NCBI RefSeq assembly: GCF_014207745.1
Contig: NZ_JACHJB010000004.1
Location: 1-64,000 of the forward strand
DNA from: Nonomuraea muscovyensis
Lineage (GTDB): Bacteria > Actinomycetota > Actinomycetes > Streptosporangiales > Streptosporangiaceae
DNA: 64,000 nt
Direction of reading: 5' to 3'
Shown: positions 1 through 7,291 of the stretch, piece by piece
Layout: each line of letters starts with the position of its first letter
How positions within the stretch are numbered: the first letter of the stretch is position 1
The notes under the pieces: generated by a model
What the model was told of the DNA's origin: nothing
Databases searched by the model: none
Seen by the model: the letters and a program-made list of their open reading frames with translations, nothing else
Program-made: the position numbers and the translations under genes

Positions 1-1209
1 GCCCACGCGGTTGCGTGGTTTGCGCGCCCCAACCCGCACAGCCGGTCCGGCTTGTGCGTGCTCCGCCCTCCCGGCGGTGAGGATGTTCTTGGCGGCGTTC
101 ACGTCGGCGTGCTCGATGTGTCCGCACGAGGTACACCGGAAGACCGCTTGGCTCTCGCGGGACTTCCGATCCACCACCGTGCACACGTTGCACCGTTGAC
201 TGGTGTACGCCGGATTCACAGTGATCACATGGGTACCCGTATGTCGGGCCCTGCTGCGGGTGGCCAGCTCGATCCGATGCCAGCCCTTGTCCAGGATGGT
301 GCGGTTCAGGCCGGACTTGCTCGCCGCCCCATTGACAAGGAACACGCCCGGCCGTCCAGGATCCGGCCTGGGCTCGACTCCAGCGGTCATGTTCCTGACC
401 GCCAGGGCCTCGAACACGATCAACTCGAAGTCCGCCGCCAGGACATGAGCAGTCCTGGCGGCGAAGTCCTGTCGGCGGTTGCGGATCTTCCGCGCCAGGT
501 CAGCGACCCGCGCGGCGGCTCTCCTCCGCCGGGCCGACCCCCTCATCGTCCTGGCCACGTCCCGCTGGAGCTTCCTGGCATGCTCGACCTCCCGCTCCCG
601 AGCGAACACCTGGTGATGGAAACGCCCGTCCGAGCGGGTCACGACCTTGACCACGCCCCGGTCGACGCCGACCGCGCTGCCCGGATTCGCATGCCGTTCA
701 GACGTGGTCAGGCCGTCGTCGACGAGGAAGCTGACATACCAGTGCCTGCCGTCCCGGCTGATCGTGGCGTTCTTGACCTTCCCGCCGAGCGGGCGGGTGA
801 GGCGGAAGCGGACCCAGCCGAGCTTGGGGAGCTTCGCGCGCGCCCAGCGGCGGTTGAGCCGCTCGACCGTGATCTTCCCTCCTTCGGGGAACCGGAAACT
901 CGGCGCGTTCCTGGCCTTGGACTTCCAGCGGACCTTCCACGTTCCGTGCCGGGCGCATGCCTGGTCCAGGTCGATGAGCGTCTGCTGCAGGCAGTGGCCG
1001 GGCACCTCACCAAGCCAGCCGAAGTCCTGCTTGGCTTCGACGAGTTGGCGGGCCTGCTCGTGATAGCCGATGAACCTCCCGCGGCGCCGGTAGGTGCGGC
1101 GCTGCTCCAGGGCGGTGTTCCACACACTGCGGCAGGCCCCGCCGATCCGCTCGGCGAACCCGCTCTGCTCCTCGGTGAGGTCCAGCCGGTACCTACGCCC
1201 GCTCAGCAC
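1..1209 (-). CDS. tnpB: TnpB, RNA-guided nuclease of an IS605-family element (partial)
   Basis: Reading leftwards from a GTG at 1209, one open frame of 403 codons continues to the window edge; the C-terminus is missing. TnpB proteins are RuvC-type nucleases guided by an omega RNA from the element's own end, and they favour retention of the element. The three RuvC acidic positions are visible: Asp in GVDRG, Glu in FEAL and Asp in HADVNAAKN. A zinc-finger pair, CNVC and CTSC, lies between the last two. No ATG exists at the start, so the GTG is inferred from the frame and from the tnpA stop six bases upstream. The catalytic residues are intact, so the nuclease may still work although the neighbouring TnpA is broken. 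Confidence 0.85.
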   Translation of the reverse strand, partial: MLSGRRYRLDLTEEQSGFAERIGGACRSVWNTALEQRRTYRRRGRFIGYHEQARQLVEAKQDFGWLGEVPGHCLQQTLIDLDQACARHGTWKVRWKSKARNAPSFRFPEGGKITVERLNRRWARAKLPKLGWVRFRLTRPLGGKVKNATISRDGRHWYVSFLVDDGLTTSERHANPGSAVGVDRGVVKVVTRSDGRFHHQVFAREREVEHARKLQRDVARTMRGSARRRRAAARVADLARKIRNRRQDFAARTAHVLAADFELIVFEALAVRNMTAGVEPRPDPGRPGVFLVNGAASKSGLNRTILDKGWHRIELATRSRARHTGTHVITVNPAYTSQRCNVCTVVDRKSRESQAVFRCTSCGHIEHADVNAAKNILTAGRAEHAQAGPAVRVGARKPRNRVG

Positions 1210-1215
1210 GACGCC

Positions 1216-1610
1216 TCACCGGTTCTTCCGGCTCTCGACATACCGCTCGACGACATCGGCGGGTGTCCCACCCACGGTGGCCACGAAGGAACGGTGGCCA
1301 CGAGCGAGGAGTTGGTCCACAGCGTCGGCAGTTTCGACCTCAAGCCCGCAAACTCCTGCCGCAGGACCCGGGAGGAGCGGCCCTTCAACTGTAGGTCCAC
1401 CTCGACCAACAGGTGAACGTGGTCGGGCAGCACCTCCACCTCCACCGGCCACGCCCCCTGTCTCCTCGATCACCTCGCGGAGCAGCGCTTTCAGCCGCGC
1501 TTCGATCCGTCCGTCCGGCACCCCCCGCGGCACGTGGGGCACCACACCACGTGAAAGGCGCGCTGGAAGGTGATGCTGCCGTTCGTGCGCGAGGTCACGG
1601 CCACCCGGAT
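1216..1610 (-). pseudogene. tnpA: IS200-type TnpA (Y1 HUH transposase) remnant
   Basis: Fragments of one TnpA are spread over different minus-strand frames. They are an N-terminal FHVVWCPTC piece near 1560, then a GRIEARLKALLREV piece, then LPDHVHLLVEVD followed by a KGRSSRVLRQEF piece, and a C-terminal GGTPADVVERYVES piece ending at a stop at 1216. The HVH metal-binding motif survives. At least three frame changes are needed to join the pieces, and the segment after LLVEVD looks shortened. It is therefore a pseudogene. Confidence 0.8.
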
Positions 1611-1661
1611 CAATTTACGGTGTTGATCTATCTACCGCTCAAAGATTCGACAGAAGGGCTT

Positions 1662-1685
1662 ACCCCCATGGCTGAAGCCAGGGGT
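1662..1685. repeat. Terminal hairpin of the left IS200/IS605 element
   Basis: ACCCC pairs with GGGGT around an inner TGGCT/AGCCA stem, with a CA bulge on the left arm. Imperfect subterminal hairpins of this kind are the single-stranded DNA recognition sites of IS200/IS605 transposases. The second element in this window has hairpins with the same TGAA-type loop at 54189 and 55524. Confidence 0.6.
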
Positions 1686-1896
1686 CCGCGCCCTAGATCT
1701 TCGATCGAGGAAAGGCCCCGCGGGGAGGTCGGGTTCCCGGACGGTCACGGCGGTGGCCACGGCAACGGCTATGGCGCCGGCCCGCGCCTCATGCGCCACA
1801 GAAATGCCCTACGGTACTCTGGGTTGTCGGTAGATAACTCAACGTGTGCACGTCGACGTGGCGTGTCGCTGGGTCCCGATTTCGGCCTGCTCGAGA

Positions 1897-1924
1897 TGTC
1901 GTATCGGAAGGACCGCTGTTCGTC
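1897..1924 (+). promoter_or_regulatory. ECF42-type promoter, TGTCGT-N18-CGTC
   Basis: TGTCGT at 1897-1902 and CGTC at 1921-1924 are 18 bases apart, and the second box is 22 bases before the GTG of the DGPF gene. ECF42 sigma factors are reported to use TGTCGA and CG(A/T)C boxes. The same arrangement, TGTCGA-N18-CGTC, precedes the second DGPF gene on the other strand at 7157-7184. The match in both sequence and spacing supports a shared ECF promoter. The sigma gene that would read it is the next gene but one. Confidence 0.6.
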
Positions 1925-1946
1925 TCAGGGGTAGGAGGTGGTTCAC

Positions 1947-2288
1947 GTGAAGTACGTGTTGATGTTCATCGAGACCGAGCAGTACCGCAAGGACTGGGAG
2001 GCCAAGGACCAGTCCGAGCGCGATGCGGCGTTCGAGGCGGTCGGGCGCTGGTTCGCCGAGCACGGCCAGAAGATCACGCACAGCACCCAGTTGCAGCCCG
2101 CCCACGCCGCGACCACGCTGCGCCTCAGCGGCGCAGGCGAGCCGGTCATGACCGACGGGCCCTTCGTGGAGGGCAAGGAGGTCGTCAGCGGCTACGTGGA
2201 GGCCGAACTCGCCGATCTGGACGAGGCACTCCGCATGGCCAGGTCGTGGCCGGCCTGCCCTGTCGTGGAGATCCGTCCGGCATCATGA
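1947..2288 (+). CDS. DGPF/YCII-domain protein, partner of the ECF42 sigma factor
   Basis: A small cytoplasmic alpha/beta protein of the YCII/DGPF family, recognised by the TDGPF motif in the middle and the closing VVEIRP strand. DGPF proteins are the standard genomic partners of ECF42 sigma factors; their biochemical role is not known. I chose the GTG at 1947, giving an N-terminus MKYVLMF typical of the family, because a perfect AGGAGG ends eight bases before it. An earlier GTG at 1938 would overlap that ribosome site. The stop overlaps the sigma-factor start (ATGA), so the two are translationally coupled. An ECF42-type promoter lies directly upstream. Confidence 0.85.
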   Translation: MKYVLMFIETEQYRKDWEAKDQSERDAAFEAVGRWFAEHGQKITHSTQLQPAHAATTLRLSGAGEPVMTDGPFVEGKEVVSGYVEAELADLDEALRMARSWPACPVVEIRPAS

Positions 2289-3553
2289 CCGCCGCCGGGA
2301 CGCATGAGGCCCTGGCCCGCGTGGTGCGTGAGCACGCGGGCCGGCTGGCCGCGTCCCTCGTTTCCCTTCTGGGCGACTTCTCCGCCGCCGAGGACCTGGT
2401 GCAGGACGCCGTGGAGAAGGCGTTGCGGCGCTGGCCCGAGGAAGGGATTCCGGACCGACCTGACGCCTGGCTGTTCACCGTCGCCCGCCGGCGAGGCCTG
2501 GACATCCTGCGACGCGAGGCCACGCATCGGACGAAGCTCGCCGAGGTCCAGTGGCCGGCCCAACCCGAACCGGACGATCGGCTACGGCTCATCTTCATCT
2601 GCTGTCATCCGGCACTGTCGCGTCCAGCCCAGATCGCGCTGACCTTGCGAACGGTCTGTGGCCTGACGACAGCGCAGATCGCCGCGGCTTTCCTCATACC
2701 CGAGTCGACCGTCGCCCAGCGCCTGACACGTGCCAAACGAAAGATCGCCGAGGCGGGAATCCCGTACCTCATGCCGCCGATCGACGAGCTCCCCGCCCGG
2801 CTGGGACAGGTGCTCACAGTCATCTACCTGCTCTTCAACGAGGGCTATCTGGCCAGCGCGGGCGAGCGCTCCCACCGGCGAGACCTCGTCGACGACGCCG
2901 AATGGCTGGCCGCACTCCTGATGGCGATGGCGCCGAACGAGCCGGAAGCCGCGGGCCTGCTCGCGCTCATTCGGCTGCATCGGGCGCGGGAGAGCGCCCG
3001 CTTCGACTCCGACGGTGGTCTGGTCCCGTTGCGTGACCAGGACCGCGCCCTCTGGGACCGCGACGCCATCACCGCCGCCACCGCCCTGCTGAGCCGTACG
3101 GCGCGCGTGCACCACCAGCCCGGCCCCTACCAGCTCCAGGCGGCGATCGTCGCCTGCCACGCCGAGGCCGAGAGCTGGGCGGACACCGACTGGGAGCAGA
3201 TCGTGGTGCTGTACGACATGCTGCTGCACCTCGCGCCCTCACCGGTCACCCAGTTGCATCGGGCCATCGCGGTCCGCTACGTCGACGGCCCGGCGACCGC
3301 ACTGGCCGAGGTGGACCGCCTCAGCGACGCGTTGACCCGATACCACCTCTTCCACGCCACACGAGCCGAACTGCTGCGGGAGCTCGGGCGCGGGCGAGAG
3401 GCAGTGGAAGCTGACGAGCGGGCGCTCGAACTGACCGTCAATCCAGCCCAGCAGGCGCTCCTCGAACAACGGACCTCACCCGATCCCGACGACGAAAGGC
3501 GAACCGCCCTGTCAGGAGGCCACCGGGAGCCCGGCACCCCGCCATTCGGGTAG
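2285..3553 (+). CDS. RNA polymerase sigma factor, ECF42 type with C-terminal TPR-like extension
   Basis: 422 aa, about twice the length of a minimal ECF sigma. Residues about 10-80 form sigma region 2 (DFSAAEDLVQDA, then DAWLFTVARRRGLDILRR) and about 105-170 region 4 (TAQIAAAFLIPESTVAQRLTRAKRKI). The remaining 240 residues are the helical extension, with an LLFNEGYLAS motif, that marks ECF42 and is needed for its activity in studied members. There is no adjacent membrane anti-sigma factor, as is usual for ECF42. It begins within the stop codon of the DGPF gene. Likely targets are its own operon and the DGPF gene at 7135, both of which carry the TGTCG(A/T)-N18-CGTC promoter. The last 42 bases overlap the convergent ArsR-rhodanese gene. 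Confidence 0.88.
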   Translation: MTAAGTHEALARVVREHAGRLAASLVSLLGDFSAAEDLVQDAVEKALRRWPEEGIPDRPDAWLFTVARRRGLDILRREATHRTKLAEVQWPAQPEPDDRLRLIFICCHPALSRPAQIALTLRTVCGLTTAQIAAAFLIPESTVAQRLTRAKRKIAEAGIPYLMPPIDELPARLGQVLTVIYLLFNEGYLASAGERSHRRDLVDDAEWLAALLMAMAPNEPEAAGLLALIRLHRARESARFDSDGGLVPLRDQDRALWDRDAITAATALLSRTARVHHQPGPYQLQAAIVACHAEAESWADTDWEQIVVLYDMLLHLAPSPVTQLHRAIAVRYVDGPATALAEVDRLSDALTRYHLFHATRAELLRELGRGREAVEADERALELTVNPAQQALLEQRTSPDPDDERRTALSGGHREPGTPPFG

Positions 3554-4171
3554 GCCGTCCTCAAGCGTTCTGGCGTTGTATCCGAACCCCCGAAGCAGGC
3601 GTACCGCATTCGGGGCCATGACGCAGAATCGGCCACGGCAGTAGGCCACGATCGTCTTCTCGCCCGGCAGCTCCGAGAGGCGGGCGGCCAGCTGGTCGTG
3701 CGGGATGGAGAGGGCGCCCGGGATGTGCCCTGCCTCGAACTCGGTTTCCGGCCGTACATCTATGACGAGGACCTCGCCCGTGTCCAACATCTCGGCCAGT
3801 TCAGGTCGGCTCACCGGCGCCAGGTCGCGGTCATCACCGAGGTAGTCGCGCGCTGCGCGCTCGACATCGGCGAGCGAGGAAGCCGCCAGCAGCTTCATCG
3901 ACTCGACGAAGGCGTGGACCGAATCGTCGGCTAGGCGGTAGAAGACGCGGGTGCCGTCCCGCCTGGTCTTCAGGAGCCCGGTGGAGTGCAGCACCTTGAG
4001 CTGCGCGGAGGTGTTGCTGAGCTTGAGGCCACATGCCATCGCCAGATCCTCGACGCTCCGCTCCCCTTGGGCGAGCACGTCGATCAGCTCCAGCCGCAGC
4101 GGGTTGGCCAGCGCCTTTCCCAGGCGGGCGAACTGTTCGTAGAGCTGGGACTTGCGCCCGCGGTCACTCAT
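3512..4171 (-). CDS. ArsR-family regulator fused to a rhodanese domain (first of three)
   Basis: 219 aa. Residues 1-100 are an ArsR winged helix (QFARLGKALANPLRLELIDVL, recognition helix SNTSAQLKVLHSTGL). Residues about 115-215 are a rhodanese domain with active-site loop AYCRGRFC, so a persulfide could form on the first Cys. Such fusions are thought to sense reactive sulfur species through the rhodanese part. The gene diverges from a metallo-beta-lactamase/rhodanese enzyme, and an AT-rich palindrome-like sequence lies between them. Repression of both genes, relieved by persulfide, is the natural inference. Its 3' end overlaps the convergent sigma factor. Paralogous fusions occur at 43023 and 45178. 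Confidence 0.85.
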   Translation of the reverse strand: MSDRGRKSQLYEQFARLGKALANPLRLELIDVLAQGERSVEDLAMACGLKLSNTSAQLKVLHSTGLLKTRRDGTRVFYRLADDSVHAFVESMKLLAASSLADVERAARDYLGDDRDLAPVSRPELAEMLDTGEVLVIDVRPETEFEAGHIPGALSIPHDQLAARLSELPGEKTIVAYCRGRFCVMAPNAVRLLRGFGYNARTLEDGLPEWRGAGLPVAS

Positions 4172-4186
4172 GCGACATCCTCCAAT

Positions 4187-4206
4187 TAGTTATGGAATAT
4201 TGTAAC
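4187..4206. promoter_or_regulatory. Operator-like AT-rich sequence between ArsR-rhodanese and the MBL-rhodanese gene
   Basis: TTAGTTATGGAATATTGTAA lies in the 58-base divergent spacer and contains the central palindrome AATATT flanked by TTA and TAA. ArsR-family repressors bind AT-rich imperfect palindromes of this size. The assignment rests on position and symmetry only. Confidence 0.4.
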
Positions 4207-4229
4207 AGCCGGATTCCGGGAGGGACATC

Positions 4230-5564
4230 GTGGGCTTCTCGCCATCGCAGTTGATCCCGCTCGTCGACGAGGGGCTCGGCAACACCGCATACCTGCTGGC
4301 CTTGGGCGACGGGCGTGCCCTGGCCGTGGACGTCTCCCGCGACCTGCGGGCGGTGCGCCGCACCGCCGAACAGTGCGGCCTGACCATCGCCTTCACGGCG
4401 GACACCCACCTGCACGCCGACTACCTCTCCGGCTCTCCCCAACTCGCGCACGACACCGGAGCCACGGTGCTCGCCTCTGCCGCCGGCCGGCGCGAGTTCC
4501 CGCACACCGCGCTGCTCGACGGAGACGAGGTCGATCTGGGCGGATTGGCCCTGCGGGCCTTGGCGACCCCCGGACATACAACCGAGCACCTGTCCTATCT
4601 CCTGCTGGACGGGGAGGTGCCGCTGGGCGTGTTCACCGGCGGATCGCTGATCGTGGGGGCCGCCGCTCGGACCGACCTGGTGTCGCCCGACCAGACGGTG
4701 CCACTGGCACGGGCGCAGCACGGATCGCTGCAGCGGCTGAGCCGCCTGCCGGACGAGGTCGGCGTCTGGCCGACACACGGCGCGGGATCCTTCTGCTCCG
4801 CCCCGCCCAGCCCCGAACGCATCTCCACCATCGGCGCCGAGAAGCGGACGAACCCCCTGCTGCAGATGGATGACCCGGAAACCTTCGCACGACGGCTGAT
4901 CGAAGGGCTCGGCACCTATCCGGCCTATTTCTCAGGGCTCCCGGAGATCAACCGTCACGGACCTGGGATCATCTCAACCGATCCGCCGCTGCACCGTGTT
5001 CACCTTGACGCGGCGATCGCCGCGGGAGCCGTGGTCGTCGATGTCCGCCCGGTGCTCGATTTCGCCCGACGCCATGTGACGGGATCCATCTCCATCCCGT
5101 TGCGACCGCAATTCGGCACCTGGCTCGGCTGGATCGTGCCCGCGTCCCGGCCGTTCGTGGTCGTGCGCAATCCCGAACAGGATCCGGCGGAGATCGTCTG
5201 GCAGTCCCTGAAGATCGGCCACGAGAACCTGATGGGCGAGATGGTCGATGACTGGCACGGTGCCTCCAGCACGATCGACGTCATCGGCCCTGATCAGGTC
5301 GGCCACAGCCAGGTCCTCGACGTGCGCCAGAGCGCCGAGTACCACGACGGGCACCTGCCTGGCGCGCGTCATGTGGAACTCGGCCGCCTGCCCGACGCCG
5401 GCCTGGACGATGAGCCGTTGGTGGTCATGTGCGGTCACGGCGAACGCGCCGCCACTGCCGCGAGCCTGCTCCGCCGTACCGGACATCGGCACGTGGCGAT
5501 CCTGTCCGGCGGACCAGATGACTGGTCGCGGATCACGAGTCTCCCGCTGGAGCGGGATAGGTGA
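4230..5564 (+). CDS. Metallo-beta-lactamase fold / double rhodanese fusion, persulfide dioxygenase-like
   Basis: 444 aa. The N-terminal 240 residues are a metallo-beta-lactamase domain of the persulfide-dioxygenase/CstB type: THLHADYLSG, TPGHTTEHLSYL, a GRTDL-like segment (AARTDL) and VWPTHGAGSFC. Two rhodanese domains follow. The first (about 255-345) lacks a catalytic Cys and looks degenerate. The second (about 350-440) has an intact CGHGERA loop. Family members oxidise glutathione or CoA persulfide, or make thiosulfate from persulfide plus sulfite. GTG 4230 follows GGGAGGG. The stop overlaps the downstream MFS start (GTGA), so the pair is one operon, presumably controlled by the divergent ArsR-rhodanese. 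Confidence 0.85.
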   Translation: MGFSPSQLIPLVDEGLGNTAYLLALGDGRALAVDVSRDLRAVRRTAEQCGLTIAFTADTHLHADYLSGSPQLAHDTGATVLASAAGRREFPHTALLDGDEVDLGGLALRALATPGHTTEHLSYLLLDGEVPLGVFTGGSLIVGAAARTDLVSPDQTVPLARAQHGSLQRLSRLPDEVGVWPTHGAGSFCSAPPSPERISTIGAEKRTNPLLQMDDPETFARRLIEGLGTYPAYFSGLPEINRHGPGIISTDPPLHRVHLDAAIAAGAVVVDVRPVLDFARRHVTGSISIPLRPQFGTWLGWIVPASRPFVVVRNPEQDPAEIVWQSLKIGHENLMGEMVDDWHGASSTIDVIGPDQVGHSQVLDVRQSAEYHDGHLPGARHVELGRLPDAGLDDEPLVVMCGHGERAATAASLLRRTGHRHVAILSGGPDDWSRITSLPLERDR

Positions 5565-6784
5565 CCGAGACAGCTCGACTGGGGCTACGCGCCAACCTCC
5601 CCCAGTTCGCCCTGCTCGTCGCCGTGAACGCGCTGGTCGGGGGCATGCTCGGGCAGGAGCGGACGGTCCTGCCGCTGCTTGCCGATCAGACGTTCGGTGT
5701 CCAGGCGTACACCGCGATCCTCACCTACATCGTCGCTTTCGGCGCCACGAAGGCGGCGAGCAACTTCTTCGCGGGCACGCTGTCGGATCGCTTCGGCCGG
5801 AAGCCCGTTCTGATCGCGGGCTGGCTCGTCGGCCTGCCGACGCCGGCATTGTTGATCTGGGCACCGAGCTGGGGCTGGATCGTCGCCGCCAACGTACTGC
5901 TGGGCATCAACCAAGGGCTCACCTGGTCCACGACGGTCATCATGAAGATCGACCTGGTAGGCCGTCAGCGGCGCGGGCTGGCCATGGGCTTCAACGAGTC
6001 GGCCGGCTACGTCGCGGTCGCGCTCACCGCCTTCTTCACCGGCTACCTGGCCGAGCGATACGGGCTGCGGCCCGCCCCCTTCCTCCTTGGTCTTTCCTAC
6101 GCCGCGCTTGGCCTCGGCCTTTCAGCGCTCTTCGTCAGAGAGACCCGCGGGCACGCGCGTCTTGAGGGCGGTCCCGCTCATGGCGACGAGATGCGGACGT
6201 GGCAGATCTTTCTCACCACCAGCTTCAAGAATCCGTCGTTGTCCGCGGTCAGCCAGGCAGGCATGGTGAACAACCTCAACGACGGTCTCGCGTGGGGGCT
6301 GTTCCCCATACTTTTCGCCGCGGGCGGCCTGAGTCTCCCGGAGATCGGCCTGCTCACGGCGGCGCTGCCTGCCGTGTGGGGCGCGGGCCAGATGCTCACC
6401 GGCGCGGTCTCCGACCGCATCGGACGCAAGCACCTCATCACAGGCGGCATGATCGTCCAGGGACTGGCGCTCGGCGCCGTCGCTTCGGTGGACGACTTCA
6501 TCGGCTGGTTGATCGCCGTCGCGTTGATCGGCGCGGGCACCGCGATGGTGTACCCCACCCTGCTCGCCGCGGTGGGCGATGTCGCCCATCCCTCATGGCG
6601 CGCCCGATCCGTAGGCGTCTACCGGCTATGGCGTGACGGGGGCTTCGCGGTGGGCGCCTTGCTCGCGGGGGTGCTGGCGGACCTGTACGGCGTCCGGGCG
6701 GCGGTCTGGGTGATCGCTGGAATCACCGTGGCCTCTGGCGTGGTCGTCGCGGTACGTATGCGGGAAACCCTGGTGGACCGCTGA
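5561..6784 (+). CDS. MFS transporter coupled to the MBL-rhodanese enzyme
   Basis: 407 aa with about 12 hydrophobic helices. The MFS loop motif is clear: GTLSDRFGRKPVL between helices 2 and 3, repeated as GAVSDRIGRKHLI in the second half. The start is a GTG overlapping the preceding stop, so translation is coupled to the persulfide-handling enzyme. Export or import of a sulfur compound is a fair inference from context, but nothing in the protein reveals its substrate. The last 159 bases overlap the convergent DGPF gene. Confidence 0.8.
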   Translation: MTETARLGLRANLPQFALLVAVNALVGGMLGQERTVLPLLADQTFGVQAYTAILTYIVAFGATKAASNFFAGTLSDRFGRKPVLIAGWLVGLPTPALLIWAPSWGWIVAANVLLGINQGLTWSTTVIMKIDLVGRQRRGLAMGFNESAGYVAVALTAFFTGYLAERYGLRPAPFLLGLSYAALGLGLSALFVRETRGHARLEGGPAHGDEMRTWQIFLTTSFKNPSLSAVSQAGMVNNLNDGLAWGLFPILFAAGGLSLPEIGLLTAALPAVWGAGQMLTGAVSDRIGRKHLITGGMIVQGLALGAVASVDDFIGWLIAVALIGAGTAMVYPTLLAAVGDVAHPSWRARSVGVYRLWRDGGFAVGALLAGVLADLYGVRAAVWVIAGITVASGVVVAVRMRETLVDR

Positions 6785-7135
6785 TTGGTCGCCTCGCGAG
6801 ATCGCGCGGATCTCGACCAGCGTGTCGAACGGCCAGTTCCGCACCATGTCGATGGCTTCCTCCAGATGCTTCACCTCGACCTCGATGTAGCCGCTGACGG
6901 CAGCGGACTCGCTGCCGGAGGGTCCGTCGACCAAGCGGACCTTCCCACCGGCTGACCGGCGGAGAGTCGTCGCGGTCACCACCGACGCGAGGTGGCGGCT
7001 GTGCCGGATGCGATCAGCGTGGCGAGCGACCCAGCGGTCGATCTGATGGAACGCCTCGTCCTGTTCGTCACCGCTCATCGCTTCCCACGCCACCTCGATC
7101 TCTCCGGCGTCGCGGAACACAAGCGCATATCTCAC
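6626..7135 (-). CDS. Second DGPF/YCII-domain protein
   Basis: 169 aa from GTG 7135, which follows AGGAGGTG. Residues 1-115 are the YCII/DGPF fold (VRYALVFRDAGEIEVAW at the start, VDGPSG in place of DGPF, VEIRAI at the end). The last 50 residues are rich in His, Arg and Asp and lie entirely antisense to the end of the MFS gene, a 159-base convergent overlap. That tail is probably non-functional read-through to the first stop. A TGTCGA-N18-CGTC promoter matching the one before the ECF42 operon lies directly upstream, so this gene is probably transcribed by the same sigma factor although unlinked to it. Confidence 0.75.
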   Translation of the reverse strand: MRYALVFRDAGEIEVAWEAMSGDEQDEAFHQIDRWVARHADRIRHSRHLASVVTATTLRRSAGGKVRLVDGPSGSESAAVSGYIEVEVKHLEEAIDMVRNWPFDTLVEIRAISRGDQSAVHQGFPHTYRDDHARGHGDSSDHPDRRPDAVQVRQHPREQGAHREAPVTP

Positions 7136-7156
7136 CTGAGCACCTCCTGATACGAA

Positions 7157-7184
7157 GACGAATAACGATGGGGATATTTCGACA
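7157..7184 (-). promoter_or_regulatory. ECF42-type promoter, TGTCGA-N18-CGTC
   Basis: On the minus strand TGTCGA (7184-7179) is followed after 18 bases by CGTC (7160-7157), 21 bases before the GTG at 7135. Box sequence, spacing and distance to the start codon match the promoter at 1897-1924. Confidence 0.65.
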
Positions 7185-7238
7185 TCTCGGCCGAGAGTTA
7201 CCCAGGCACGCCTTTGGCTCTCCATGACCCGGTGCTAA

Positions 7239-7256
7239 GCTTTAGAAAAATATAGC
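7239..7256. promoter_or_regulatory. HxlR-type operator, copy 1 (GCTTTA-N6-TATAGC)
   Basis: GCTTTA GAAAAA TATAGC lies 35 bases before the aminotransferase ATG and about 100 bases before the divergent DGPF start. It belongs to a set of imperfect 6-6-6 palindromes in this window with consensus ACTTTA-N6-TATAGT. The other copies are at 14374, 17809, 23206, 24073 and 29630. Confidence 0.65.
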
Positions 7257-7291
7257 CCCTTCACTGCTGCAAGCTGTGCACAGGAGGCATC

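Larger units (their letters stand above)
1..1685 (-). mobile_element. Decayed IS200/IS605-type element, left end outside window
   Basis: The region holds a TnpB gene cut by the window edge, a frameshifted TnpA gene just upstream of it, and a terminal hairpin at 1662-1685. The order TnpA then TnpB on one strand, with hairpin ends, is that of the IS605 branch. The TnpA remnant has several frame breaks, so the element is probably immobile by itself. The other end lies beyond the window. Confidence 0.75.

Noticed and set aside
52..1416. 454-aa frame antisense to tnpB/tnpA
   Set aside because: The minus strand encodes conserved TnpB residues through the whole stretch; this frame has no family features.
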